Assembly: GCA_021414025.1 (NCBI GenBank)
Contig: JAIOPG010000006.1
Span: 124,001-188,000, forward strand
DNA from: Planctomycetota bacterium
GTDB lineage: Bacteria; Planctomycetota; Phycisphaerae; Phycisphaerales; SM1A02
DNA: 64,000 nucleotides
Reading direction: 5' to 3'
The number at the start of each line of letters is the position of its first letter. The first letter of the stretch is position 1. The notes under the pieces were generated by a model that saw only the letters and a list, made by a program, of their open reading frames with translations, was not told where the DNA came from and ran no database searches. Positions 26,713 through 35,225 of the stretch are shown in pieces. The translations under genes and the position numbers were made by a program.

Positions 26713-26741
26713 AGTGTAGGCAGAGGTCTATGCAGAGTCAA
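26713..26741 (-). promoter_or_regulatory. arsR promoter: TTGACT, 17-base spacer, TACACT
   Basis: On the minus strand TTGACT (26741-26736), a 17-base spacer and TACACT (26718-26713) form the best sigma-70-type promoter in the window. The expected transcription start falls on or beside ATG 26706, so the message would be leaderless. Confidence 0.75.
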
Positions 26742-26810
26742 TGCATGGGTTCCCGTGATCCAGCAATGGCCGAATTTGAGATGAATTGGTGGGTTGGGCG
26801 GCGGGCCGAA

Positions 26811-28424
26811 TCAGCGGGCCATTGCATCGGCCCGGTGCTCGCGCAGCACCGTGACCTTGATCTCGCCGGGGAAAGTCATCTCCGCCTCGACCTGCTTGGC
26901 GATCTCCTGCGCGATGATGAAGCACCGCGCATCGTCGGCCTGCTTGGCGTTGACGATCACGCGCACCTCACGGCCCGCCTGGATCGCATACGCCTCGGAG
27001 ACGCCGTGCTGCTTGCGGGCGATCTCCTCAAGCTGCTCAAGCCGCTTGATGTAGTGCTCCATGCTCTCTCGCCGCGCACCTGGCCTCGCGCCGCTGAGCG
27101 CATCGGCCGTCGTGACGATCGGCGTGTAGGGCGTCGTGGTCGGAATGTCGTTGTGGTGACCGCCGATGGCGTTGAGCACAGCTTCGCTCTTCTCGCCGTG
27201 GCGCTTAGCAAAGTCCAAGCCGATGGCGGGGTGCCCGCCCTCGATCTCATGGTCCATGGCCTTGCCGATGTCGTGCAGGAAGCCGGCCCGACGCGCGATG
27301 GTGCCATCAAGCCCAAGCTGGTCCGCGATGAGCTGGCTCAGGAACGCAACTTCAATGGAGTGCCGCAGCACGTTCTGCCCATAGCTGGTGCGGAAATGCA
27401 GCCGCCCCATCATCTCGATGATCTTGCCGTGCAGGCCCGGCACGCCCGCCTCGATCGCCGCGTCGTTGCCCGCCTTGAGCATGCGCTCGTGAATGTCCTT
27501 GCGCGACTGCTCGACCACTTCCTCGATGCGGGCCGGATGCACGCGCCCGTCGGCGACCAGCCGCTGCAGCGCCTCCACGGCCACGGCCTGGCGCACGCGG
27601 TCGAAGCAGCTGATGGCGATCACGCCCGGCGTGTCGTCGATGAGCACGTCGACGCCGGTCACTCTCTCGAATGTGCGGATGTTGCGCCCCTCGCGGCCGA
27701 TGATGCGCCCCTTCAGATCGTCGGACGGAATCTTGACCGAACGCACCGTGGCGTCCGTCGCCGACTCGCCCGCGTAGCGCTGCATCGACATGAGCAGGAT
27801 CTCGCGGCTCCGTTCGCGGGCCTTCAGCTCCGCCTCCTCGATCATCTTCTGCTGCAGGATGGCCGCGTCGCGCTGGCTGAGGTCGCGGACCTCGCTCAGG
27901 AACTGCTCGCGGGCCTGCTCCTGGGTCAGGCCGCTGATCTCGGAAAGCCGCTGGCGGGTGCGCTCGAAGATCTGCTGCGTCTCCTCGAGCAACTCCTTCT
28001 GCTTCGCCTCGGATGCCTGCAGTGTCTTGCCGCGGACTTCCAGGGCGGCCTCGCGGTTCTCCAACTGCTCGGAGCGCTTGTCCACCGACGCCTCGCGCCG
28101 GCCGACCCGCTCCTGAGCCTCCTTGGCCTCGGCCAGCAACTGGGTGATCTGCTTGTCGGCCGCCTGCCGCCGTTCCGCCACGCGGCGCTCGGCCGCCAGC
28201 TCCAGGGCGCTGGCCTTGGCCGTGCCCTCGATGCGGGCCTTCTCGATCAGCTCATCCCCCTCGCGGCGCATGCGCTTCAACTTGCGGGCGGCCAAAATCC
28301 ACAAGGCCACGACCGCGGCGCCGGAAATAACCACCACGGCGATCGAAATCAGCTCGGGGGCGGAAAGCGTGGAAGTCTGGGCTAACACCGCGAAATGCGG
28401 TGGAAAAGTCGTCGGTGAAGGCAT
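26811..28424 (-). CDS. rny: Ribonuclease Y (membrane-anchored endoribonuclease)
   Basis: A 537-residue RNase Y that starts mRNA decay by endonucleolytic cleavage at the inner membrane. An N-terminal membrane helix (about residues 24-45) precedes a long charged coiled coil (about 50-200). The KH RNA-binding domain has [12 protein letters not shown], and the HD domain has [24 protein letters not shown] and GGHHND. The C-terminus [12 protein letters not shown] is typical. It is slightly longer than the usual 520. The start has a CGAGG-type site about 5 bases upstream. It is upstream of arsR on the same strand, but a clear promoter separates them. Confidence 0.95.
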   Translation of the reverse strand: MPSPTTFPPHFAVLAQTSTLSAPELISIAVVVISGAAVVALWILAARKLKRMRREGDELIEKARIEGTAKASALELAAERRVAERRQAADKQITQLLAEAKEAQERVGRREASVDKRSEQLENREAALEVRGKTLQASEAKQKELLEETQQIFERTRQRLSEISGLTQEQAREQFLSEVRDLSQRDAAILQQKMIEEAELKARERSREILLMSMQRYAGESATDATVRSVKIPSDDLKGRIIGREGRNIRTFERVTGVDVLIDDTPGVIAISCFDRVRQAVAVEALQRLVADGRVHPARIEEVVEQSRKDIHERMLKAGNDAAIEAGVPGLHGKIIEMMGRLHFRTSYGQNVLRHSIEVAFLSQLIADQLGLDGTIARRAGFLHDIGKAMDHEIEGGHPAIGLDFAKRHGEKSEAVLNAIGGHHNDIPTTTPYTPIVTTADALSGARPGARRESMEHYIKRLEQLEEIARKQHGVSEAYAIQAGREVRVIVNAKQADDARCFIIAQEIAKQVEAEMTFPGEIKVTVLREHRADAMAR

Positions 28425-28627
28425 GTGGCCTCGCGTTTGCGAATCGGGCGAAGCCTGAAGCGGCTCGGCTCGTGAAAATGAGAATCCAATCGATGCGGTC
28501 CGATTGGTTTAAGTAGCCGGATTATGGTTTGGATCGCGCTCAGGGTCAACAGACCCGCGGCACTCCGAGTCCGGGATGGTCCCCGTCCGTTGGGCCCGCA
28601 CTTCGGCCCCGCCTTTAGACTGCGTCT
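28425..28627. other. 203-bp divergent intergenic region, rny / ABC-2 permease
   Basis: This region must hold the promoters of rny and of the permease. The permease side has a TAGACT box at 28616-28621, six bases before its GTG. No small gene, RNA fold or strong repeat was found in the rest. Confidence 0.4.
28616..28621 (+). promoter_or_regulatory. Predicted -10 box of the ABC-2 permease (TAGACT, 6 bases before GTG)
   Basis: TAGACT ends exactly 6 bases before GTG 28628; no Shine-Dalgarno site intervenes. Confidence 0.45.
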
Positions 28628-30454
28628 GTGCCGCATCCGCTGAACAGGCTTCTTGCCCTTGGCCCCAACAACGCAGTCGCCCTTCGCATCATCAAGGGGG
28701 GCAGCAGCCGGACGCGCCACTTGGTGATCCGCTCGGTCTATCTGGGGGGGCTGATGATCCTGGTCTTTTTCGCCCTGCTTGGGCCCAGCGGCAGCCTGAA
28801 GGACCTGGCCCAGCGCGGCGCCAGCGCCTTCACCCTGATGAGCTTCGGGCAGGTCGCCGCGATCTGCCTGCTCACGCCGGTCTTCATGGCCGGCGCGATC
28901 GCACAGGAGAGCAATCCCAAGACCTGGGAGATCCTGCTGACCACGCCACTCTCGAGTCTGCAAATTATTCTGGGCAACCTGTTCGGCCGGCTCTTCTTCG
29001 TCTTCGCGCTGCTGCTGGCCACCTTTCCGCTCTTCCTGATGACGCAGATCTTCGGCGGCGTGCGCGGTAGCAGTGTCCTCGCCAGCCTGCAGGTCTCCTT
29101 CCTGGTGGCGATCCTGATGGGCTCGGTCGCCATCGCGCTGAGCGTGTTGCGCAGTGCCAACAAGCGCAGCATTTTCACCTTCTACGTGGTGGTGGTGCTC
29201 TTCCTCGCGGCGACCACGGCGCTGGACCGCGTGGCGCGAGTGCCGACCGCGGTTGATTCCGACGCCTCGTGGACCACGGTGTGGACGCCGCTGAATCCCT
29301 TCCTGACGCTGGAGAGCATGCTGCTGACCAACCGCTACCGGCCGCAAGATTTCGCGCCCAACGAAGTGAGTTCGCTGCGGCAACTCTGGTTCGGCGATCC
29401 GCTGCGGGCCCAGACCTATCTGGTGTTGCTGGTCTCCTTCGGCTTGACGCTCTTCGCGGCCCTGCGGGTGCGCCTGATCGGCAGCCGCACCGAAGTGGCC
29501 AGCACCTGGCTGTCGCGCCTGCTGCGGCGGGTGAACTCCAAGAACGAGCGGGTGCCGCGGCATGTCTGGCAGAATCCGATCGCCTGGTGGGAGGTCAGCC
29601 TGAGGCTCTCCACGCCGGCGGCGCGCTTCATGCGCTGGGGCTATCTGATTGTCGGCTCGCTGCTGGCGGTCGTGCTCTTCGCCATGCACCGCGGCGGCGC
29701 CGTGGACACGCGCATTCTCCGCATCATTCTTGCGGCCGTGCTCATCAGCGAAGTGGTGATCGCCGTGCTGCTGGCCGCGGGAGTGAGCGCCACCGCGGTG
29801 AGCCGCGAGCGCGAGGATGGATCGCTCGATCTCCTGCTGACCACGCCGATCCAGCCCGGGGCCTACATCGCGGGGAAACTGCGCGGCCTGATCACGGTGC
29901 TCTGGCCGATGATCGCGGTGCCCTCGATCACGCTGGTGCTGGGCGCCTTCTATGTGCTGACCAACGGACTCGGCGCCGGCGGCGTGACCACTTCGGAGCT
30001 GGTGGGCACCGGCAAGCTCGACGTGCCGATCGTGCTGCCGATCGCGGCGATGGTCTTTCCCTTCGTGCTGTCGGTCTTTCTCGCCTTCGTCGTAATGACC
30101 GGGCTGGGCTGGAGCATCAAATCCAAGGGAGTGATCGGCAGCACCGTGGGCGCCATCGGCGTGGTGATGGGAGTGGCGACCACGCTGGGACTCTGCGGCA
30201 GCGCCAGCGGCGGGGACGTGGCCCTGCTGGGTTCGGCCATGAACTGCCTGAGCCCAATGAACCTGGTCTTCGCCGCGGTGACTCCGGCCAATGCGATTCC
30301 CGCGAGCCTTGAGGCTCAATCCGGTCTGATCACCTCGTTCCTGCTGGGGGCGACCATGAGCGTCGTGCTCTATGTGGGCATCACCATCGGCATGCATGCC
30401 GCGATGAAGCGGTCGTTCATGATGACGGTGCGGCGGCTGTCTGGGTTGAAGTAG
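28628..30454 (+). CDS. Tandem ABC-2-type permease
   Basis: A 608-residue inner-membrane protein with about twelve hydrophobic helices in two repeated halves. Each half holds the ABC-2 signature loop: QESNPKTWEILLTTPLSS in the first and REREDGSLDLLLTTPIQPG in the second. It therefore resembles two fused ABC-2 permeases, as in gliding-type or polysaccharide/lipid ABC exporters. The second half's C-terminal helices end in a basic tail. No ATPase gene is adjacent, so its nucleotide-binding partner must be encoded elsewhere. The start is GTG 28628 with a TANNNT box 6 bases upstream. Its last 38 bases overlap the 3' end of the convergent lipoprotein gene. Confidence 0.8.
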   Translation: MPHPLNRLLALGPNNAVALRIIKGGSSRTRHLVIRSVYLGGLMILVFFALLGPSGSLKDLAQRGASAFTLMSFGQVAAICLLTPVFMAGAIAQESNPKTWEILLTTPLSSLQIILGNLFGRLFFVFALLLATFPLFLMTQIFGGVRGSSVLASLQVSFLVAILMGSVAIALSVLRSANKRSIFTFYVVVVLFLAATTALDRVARVPTAVDSDASWTTVWTPLNPFLTLESMLLTNRYRPQDFAPNEVSSLRQLWFGDPLRAQTYLVLLVSFGLTLFAALRVRLIGSRTEVASTWLSRLLRRVNSKNERVPRHVWQNPIAWWEVSLRLSTPAARFMRWGYLIVGSLLAVVLFAMHRGGAVDTRILRIILAAVLISEVVIAVLLAAGVSATAVSREREDGSLDLLLTTPIQPGAYIAGKLRGLITVLWPMIAVPSITLVLGAFYVLTNGLGAGGVTTSELVGTGKLDVPIVLPIAAMVFPFVLSVFLAFVVMTGLGWSIKSKGVIGSTVGAIGVVMGVATTLGLCGSASGGDVALLGSAMNCLSPMNLVFAAVTPANAIPASLEAQSGLITSFLLGATMSVVLYVGITIGMHAAMKRSFMMTVRRLSGLK

Positions 30455-31112
30455 TCGGCACGGGCTCGGCCAGCTTCGCCTGGATCTCCGCCATCAGCGT
30501 GCGCTCCGAGGCCTCGTCGCGGCCGATCGGCGTCCAGGTGGTCTGGAGTCGCGTCGATCCATCGTACGCGCCGGGCGATGGCGTGTAGGTCTGCGAGGTC
30601 AGTGTCGCGCTCCAGGTGTTGATGCGCATGCCGTCGGTGAAATTGCGCTCCACATAAACTCGTGCGCGGAGTTCGATCGGGCCCTTGTACGTCTCCAGGT
30701 TGAAGCGGCTCAGATCCTCTTTGGATCCCGGCGCGGCCGGCCCGGTCATGGTCGCGACGTTTTCGACTGATTCCGGTTGCCAGCCCTCCGGCACGAAGAC
30801 GAAGCGGACGCGGCGGCGCTGGTACTGGACCGTATTTTCCGAGGTCTGTCCCGGGCCCGAGGAGTCCATCCGCCAGGGCTCGACCCAGCTTCCGATGTTG
30901 CGCGGTTCGGTCTCAATGATGCCGGTCGAGCGGTCAGCCGCCTGCGGAGGCATGCCTGCGCCGCGGGCGGCATCGATGCACGCCTCGAAGGCCTTGTCAT
31001 ATTCGGTGGAGTCCAGAGTGATGACCGCGGGCCCGCTCATGGTGTTGCAACCCATGAGCGCGATGCAGCAGCCGGCCATGAAGACGCATCTGATGAGTAG
31101 TTCGCGGGCCAT
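30417..31112 (-). CDS. Predicted lipoprotein, function unknown
   Basis: A 231-residue protein. The N-terminus MARELLIRCVFMAGCCIALM ends in a lipobox-like LMGC, so it is probably lipid-anchored in the envelope. The mature part has RVRFVFVPEGWQ and ELRARVYVERNF beta-rich stretches but no domain I recognise. The tail is Thr/Pro/Ala-rich. ATG 31112 is chosen because it places the lipobox correctly and has TACACT 8 bases upstream; an in-frame start further upstream would push the signal peptide inside. Its 3' end overlaps the permease gene by 38 bases, tail to tail. Confidence 0.65.
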   Translation of the reverse strand: MARELLIRCVFMAGCCIALMGCNTMSGPAVITLDSTEYDKAFEACIDAARGAGMPPQAADRSTGIIETEPRNIGSWVEPWRMDSSGPGQTSENTVQYQRRRVRFVFVPEGWQPESVENVATMTGPAAPGSKEDLSRFNLETYKGPIELRARVYVERNFTDGMRINTWSATLTSQTYTPSPGAYDGSTRLQTTWTPIGRDEASERTLMAEIQAKLAEPVPTTSTQTAAAPSS

Positions 31113-31120
31113 GCACGCGC

Positions 31121-31126
31121 AGTGTA
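31121..31126 (-). promoter_or_regulatory. Predicted -10 box of the lipoprotein gene (TACACT)
   Basis: TACACT on the minus strand, 8 bases before ATG 31112. Confidence 0.4.
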
Positions 31127-31154
31127 GTGTTCGCCCGAACTCTGATGAACGTGC

Positions 31155-31261
31155 GTGCTTCTTCAAAGAGGTGCCCCAGGGGCTCAGACAACGCTCCGGG
31201 GCTCGCAGACTCGCCCCTGCGCTAAACTCGCCCCTTTTGGGGCACCTCTTTTACGAAGCAC
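31155..31261. repeat. 23-bp inverted repeat with 61-base loop
   Basis: The left arm (31155-31177) and right arm (31239-31261) are inverted copies with two mismatches, built on AAAGAGGTGCCCC and its complement. The loop contains one of the two direct-repeat copies. It lies in a gene-free stretch upstream of both the lipoprotein gene and the oppB-like gene. It has no transposase and no terminal duplication that I can see. It could form a long hairpin RNA or be a miniature repeat element. Confidence 0.7.
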
Positions 31262-31293
31262 GCCATCGCAGACTTGGCCTGCGCTAAACTCGC
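31204..31293 (+). repeat. Two imperfect direct repeats sharing TGCGCTAAACTCGC
   Basis: Copies at 31204-31231 and 31267-31293 share CGCAGACT at one end and TGCGCTAAACTCGC at the other, with small differences between. The second copy lies outside the inverted repeat. A GGTGG/CCACC hairpin followed by TTTTT lies just after (31297-31313) but its loop is too tight for a confident terminator. Confidence 0.65.
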
Positions 31294-31361
31294 TTGGTGG
31301 TGCCACCTTTTTCGCGACGCGGGAATCCACTATCGATCACTCGACTAGCATCGAGGCGCCG

Positions 31362-32315
31362 ATGCTCTCCCTCTTCCTGCGAAGGCTGGTGCTGATCCCG
31401 CCGCTGCTGCTGGCGATGTACACCATCACCTTTGCGCTGGCCTGGCTGGTGCCGGGCAATCCGCTGGAAAACCCCGAGGGACGCCGGCCTCCGCCTGAAG
31501 TGGTCGAGGCGATGAAGAAGCAGTACCACCTGGACGACCCGGTCGGTTTCTATTTTGAATACCTGGGCAAGGCCACCGGTGTGAGTTGGGCGCTTGGAAA
31601 CGCCCCTCGCCCCTTCGACCTTGGCCCGAGCCTGCGCCAGCCCGACTGGACGGTGAACGAAATTCTGCGCGACGCGCTGCCCGTGAGCGTGACGCTGGGG
31701 TGTGCCGCGATGCTGCTGGCGCTGGCGATCGGCCTCATCACCGGCGTGCTCAGCGGCCTGCGTCCGCGCGGCTGGGTGGACGCCGGAGGACAGATCTTCG
31801 CCATGGTCGGCGTGAGCGTGCCCAGTTTCGTCATCGGGGCGTTCCTGCTGCTCATCTTCGGGGCGAAGCTGGGGTGGTTTCCCGTCGGCGGCTGGGGGCA
31901 CCTCTCCAACATCGTGCTGCCGGCGATCGCGCTCTCGCTGCCATTCTCGGCGGCGGTGGCGCGGTTGACGCGTGTGGGCATGATCGAGCAGATGACCACC
32001 GAGTACGCGCGGACCGCGCGGGCCAAGGGCCTGTCGCGCCGGCAAGTGGCGGTGCGGCACGCCCTGAAGAACGCCTTTCTTCCGGTGCTGAGCTGGCTCG
32101 GACCGGCGACGGCGGTGGCGCTGACCGGTTCCTTCGTGGTGGAAAAAGTTTTTGCCGTGCCTGGGCTTGGCCGTCACTTCGTGGATGCGGTGCTGGGCAA
32201 GGACATCACGCTGATCATGGGGATCACGCTGACCTACGGGCTGCTGGTGGCCGTGCTCAACCTGGCCGTGGACATGCTCTACGCCTGGATCGATCCGCGC
32301 ATCCAGCAGGCGTGA
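31362..32315 (+). CDS. OppB/DppB-type oligopeptide ABC transporter permease
   Basis: A 317-residue inner-membrane permease. It has an N-terminal membrane helix, then five further helices and the family signature at the C-terminal half: EYARTARAKGLSRRQVAVRHALKNAFLPVL (partly shown), including the EAA loop that contacts the ATPase. The start LRRLVLIPPLLLAMYTITF matches DppB N-termini. ATG 31362 has GAGG five bases upstream and TAGCAT ten bases upstream. Unusually it stands alone: no OppC permease or OppD/OppF ATPase follows, and the likely binding protein is encoded on the opposite strand, converging. Confidence 0.88.
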   Translation: MLSLFLRRLVLIPPLLLAMYTITFALAWLVPGNPLENPEGRRPPPEVVEAMKKQYHLDDPVGFYFEYLGKATGVSWALGNAPRPFDLGPSLRQPDWTVNEILRDALPVSVTLGCAAMLLALAIGLITGVLSGLRPRGWVDAGGQIFAMVGVSVPSFVIGAFLLLIFGAKLGWFPVGGWGHLSNIVLPAIALSLPFSAAVARLTRVGMIEQMTTEYARTARAKGLSRRQVAVRHALKNAFLPVLSWLGPATAVALTGSFVVEKVFAVPGLGRHFVDAVLGKDITLIMGITLTYGLLVAVLNLAVDMLYAWIDPRIQQA

Positions 32316-32342
32316 TGCCGCGGACGTGTTGCCGAAAAATTA

Positions 32343-32367
32343 GTTGCGAGGCAACGAGCCGAGGCTC
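32343..32367. terminator. Two small tandem hairpins between convergent oppB- and oppA-like genes
   Basis: GTTGC-GAG-GCAAC (32343-32355) is followed directly by GAGCC-GA-GGCTC (32356-32367). They fill the 54-base gap between convergent stops. No T-tract follows on either strand, so a terminator role is only possible. Confidence 0.3.
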
Positions 32368-32369
32368 AA

Positions 32370-34133
32370 TCACCGTTTCATCTGCAGGTGCCCGACATAT
32401 TGCTCGAGCCGCGGATGCCGGCTCAGGCCAGTCAGCTTCTGCGGGTCGAACATGTAGACCGTGACGTAGTGGCAGATCGGAATCATCGGCGCGTCGCGCT
32501 CCACAACCATGCGCTCCGCCTCGCGCAGGATCTCGAATCGCTTCGCCGGATCGAGCTCCATCGCGGCCTTGTCCAGCAGCGCGTCGAACTCCTTGCATTC
32601 GTACTTGCGATCGTTGTTGCCGTCACCGGTGCGGCAAAACTCCAGCCAGGTGGTGGGATCGCCGTAGTCGCCATACCAGCCTCCGCGGGCGATCATGAAA
32701 TCGCCCTGCTTGAGCGCGTCCTTGTAGCCGCGCGGATCGCGGCTTCGCGTGGCGGATTGAATTCCGAGCTGGGCGCGCCACATGGCGCTCAGAGCCCCGG
32801 CCATGTCGCGGTATCGGGGGCTGCCCGCGGAGAAGAGGATCTCCACCGTCGGGAAGGGCTCGCCCTTCTCGTTCTCGACCAGGCCGTCGCCGTTGCGGTC
32901 CTTCCATCCGGCGGAGGCCAGCTCCTCGCGCGCCCGCGCCGGATCGAAGGGAAGCCCCGCCGGCGTCTGGTACCCGGGAATCGAGCCGGGCGGGATCAGC
33001 GTGGTGGCGACATCCTCATCGAGCCGCGTGATCTTGCTCACGATGGTCGCCTTGTCGACGGCCATCACGAAGGCGCGGCGCACAGCAGGATCGGCGAAGG
33101 GATTCACCCGCCCATCCGCCAGCATCGGCCTGCAGTTGAAGGAGAAGAAATCCGTGCCGAAGGCGTCCAGCACATGCAGGTTGCCGCGCTGGCCGCGCTT
33201 GACCTGGTCGAACATGTCGCCGCGGTACTCCACCAGCGTGTCGGTGAGCCAGTCGATGTCGCCATTCTCGAAGGCGAGCACGGCGGTGTTGGCATCCTCG
33301 ATGGGAATGCTCTCGACGGTCTGGCTGGGCACATTGGCGGCGTTCCAGTAGTGGGGGTTTTTCTCGAAGCGCATCATGCGCTTGGGCCGCCACTCGACCA
33401 GCTCGTAGGGACCGTTGCCCACCAGCACGCCGCCCTTGGTCCAGCCCGGATCCTGCTCGAAGGCCCCGGTGCGTGGATTGATCCGCGCGAATTTCTCGAC
33501 CAGCGGCGGATAGATGGGAAACATCGCCGGAAAAGCGCAGAGGTCCAGCCAATACGCCACGGGGCGGGCCAGCTTCACCACCAGCGTCTTGTCGTCGGGC
33601 GCGCTGAGTCCGACATCGCGGGCGAAGCGCTCCTCGGTTTCCTTCCAGAGTTGCTGAGCCGCCTCCGCGCCGCCGGGACCCTTGGTGAATTCCGCCAGCG
33701 CCTTGGTGCGCCACTCGAAGAACTCTCGCGCGCCGTCGATGGCGAGGAAGAAGCCGGTGTAGTCCGCGGCCAGGTCGGGAAGGATCGCGCGGCGCCACGA
33801 GTAGATGAAGTCACGGCTGGTGACCGGCTCGCCGTTGCTCCATCGCGCCTCGGGCCGCAAATGGAAAGTCCACGTGCGGCCATCGGGAGTGCGCTCCCAG
33901 CTCGTGGCCACCGCAGGCACGGGCGATCCACTCACTCCATCGACGTCGACCAATCCCTCGAAGAGGCTCCGCGCGGTGCGCACATCGTGCTGGTAGCTCA
34001 GCCGCTGCGGATCAAGCGTGAAGGATTCCGCGGTGTTGGCGTAGACCAGGTCGGCGCGCGGATAGGGCCGGTCAAGCCAGACGCTGAGCATCAGCAGTGC
34101 GGCGAGAAAGAGGAATGGAGCGAGGAGTCTCAC
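32370..34133 (-). CDS. Family 5 extracellular solute-binding protein (OppA/DppA type)
   Basis: A 587-residue periplasmic binding protein for oligopeptides or similar solutes. It has an N-terminal hydrophobic signal (MRLLAPFLFLAALLMLSVWL) without a lipobox. Family blocks include FTLDPQRLSYQHD, LFEGLVDVDG, WTFHLRPEARWSNGEPVTSRDF and a late PSYRDM-like and GDYGDPTTWLEFC region. The start is GTG 34133. The gene of unknown function upstream ends 24 bases before it, so they may share a transcript. It converges with the oppB-like permease 54 bases away, and the two probably work together although transcribed separately. Confidence 0.88.
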   Translation of the reverse strand: MRLLAPFLFLAALLMLSVWLDRPYPRADLVYANTAESFTLDPQRLSYQHDVRTARSLFEGLVDVDGVSGSPVPAVATSWERTPDGRTWTFHLRPEARWSNGEPVTSRDFIYSWRRAILPDLAADYTGFFLAIDGAREFFEWRTKALAEFTKGPGGAEAAQQLWKETEERFARDVGLSAPDDKTLVVKLARPVAYWLDLCAFPAMFPIYPPLVEKFARINPRTGAFEQDPGWTKGGVLVGNGPYELVEWRPKRMMRFEKNPHYWNAANVPSQTVESIPIEDANTAVLAFENGDIDWLTDTLVEYRGDMFDQVKRGQRGNLHVLDAFGTDFFSFNCRPMLADGRVNPFADPAVRRAFVMAVDKATIVSKITRLDEDVATTLIPPGSIPGYQTPAGLPFDPARAREELASAGWKDRNGDGLVENEKGEPFPTVEILFSAGSPRYRDMAGALSAMWRAQLGIQSATRSRDPRGYKDALKQGDFMIARGGWYGDYGDPTTWLEFCRTGDGNNDRKYECKEFDALLDKAAMELDPAKRFEILREAERMVVERDAPMIPICHYVTVYMFDPQKLTGLSRHPRLEQYVGHLQMKR

Positions 34134-34157
34134 GGAGGTCCGTCGCCGCGGGGGACG

Positions 34158-35138
34158 CTAGCCGCCCGCGGGGCCCAGGAGCTTGTCGATGACGCCGGCC
34201 ACGATCGCGGCGCCGGTGGCGGACTGGATGTAGGGCTCGCTGGCGCGCGTGCCCTCGGCCGGCAGCTTGGACAGGTCGGCGGCGAGCTTGGTGATCTCGC
34301 GGATGTCTTCCTGGGTCTTCTTGTCGATTTGGTCCTTGGAGGATTTCAGCAGCATGTCCCGCAGGATCAGCAGCCCACGCTGCAGGGCGAAGACCTGGTC
34401 GGCGCCGTCGGGCTTGGAGACCTTCACCGCGGAGCCGTGAAGCACCTTGAGGAAATCGCCGCGGGCCAGCTCAAGCTGGGGGGGCATCTTCCCCTCCTGC
34501 GCGACCACCACCATCGCTGAAAGCGACTGCAGCTCGTGGACGGTGACGATCCAGTCGCTTTCGCTTTCGGCGGCCTCGCGGATGCGCCGCGAGGCGCTGT
34601 CGATCTGCGGCGCAGTGAGGTTGGCGGTGGCGACGCATCCCGGCAGCAGGCGGCTGGCCCCGATGCGGATGGTCGGATCCTTCTGGCTTGCGGGCGTCAC
34701 CTGCTGGATGAGGATGTCCAGGGCGTCCGGCGTGCGCGTCCAGCGGACAATCTGCAGCACGTTGATGGTGCGGAAGGGATCATTGCCGGCGACCGCCTTG
34801 GCGACGAAGGGTTTGAGGGCGTCGGCGAAGGCGCGGCGGAAGATTGGCGTGGCGATCGGCTGACGCAGCACCGCCATCACATCGCTGGTCGCCTGGCGGA
34901 CCTGCACGGGGTCGCCCTCCAGCACCTGGCCCATCCGGTTGTTGACGAAGTCGGCGATCTGCTTCAGCCCCTCGGCGTCGAGCGGCTTGGTGCTGGTCAC
35001 CAGCTCCTTGCTCGGCGGCTTCACATCCGTCTTGGCGGTGGGCGCCGTCTTGGGCGGCGCGGGAGGGGCCTGCGCCGCCGAAAGTGCGGCGGGCGCCAGC
35101 AGCGTGCAAAGAATGGCGAGGTGTTGGAAACGTCTCAT
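34158..35138 (-). CDS. Exported protein of unknown function
   Basis: A 326-residue protein. A signal peptide (MRRFQHLAILCTLLAPAALSAAQA) is followed by a Pro/Lys/Thr-rich segment and a mainly helical domain. I find no enzyme motif. The repeated helical layout (e.g. ATPIFRRAFADALKPFVAKA, NVLQIVRWTRTPDALDILIQ) resembles HEAT-like repeats, which is a weak impression. ATG 35138 is chosen for the signal peptide. It is divergent from the TPR protein gene by 87 bases and is followed 24 bases later by the solute-binding-protein gene. Confidence 0.6.
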   Translation of the reverse strand: MRRFQHLAILCTLLAPAALSAAQAPPAPPKTAPTAKTDVKPPSKELVTSTKPLDAEGLKQIADFVNNRMGQVLEGDPVQVRQATSDVMAVLRQPIATPIFRRAFADALKPFVAKAVAGNDPFRTINVLQIVRWTRTPDALDILIQQVTPASQKDPTIRIGASRLLPGCVATANLTAPQIDSASRRIREAAESESDWIVTVHELQSLSAMVVVAQEGKMPPQLELARGDFLKVLHGSAVKVSKPDGADQVFALQRGLLILRDMLLKSSKDQIDKKTQEDIREITKLAADLSKLPAEGTRASEPYIQSATGAAIVAGVIDKLLGPAGG

Positions 35139-35213
35139 TTCAGTGCCAAGGAACGGGAAACACTCACGGGCGGGATTGGGACTTCGATCGGTCAACAGTG
35201 CAGCGTTGAAGGT

Positions 35214-35219
35214 TACACT
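35214..35219 (+). promoter_or_regulatory. Predicted -10 box of the TPR protein gene (TACACT, 6 bases before ATG)
   Basis: TACACT ends exactly 6 bases before ATG 35226; GGTCAA lies 18 bases upstream as a weak -35. Confidence 0.5.
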
Positions 35220-35225
35220 CTGGAA

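Noticed and set aside
28382-30397. Open frame of 671 codons opposite the ABC-2 permease
   Set aside because: His/Arg/Gln-rich shadow that would also collide with the rny start; the permease has clear helices and family loops.
31297-31313. GGTGG/CCACC hairpin followed by TTTTT
   Set aside because: The loop is only two bases, and no plus-strand gene ends nearby for it to terminate.
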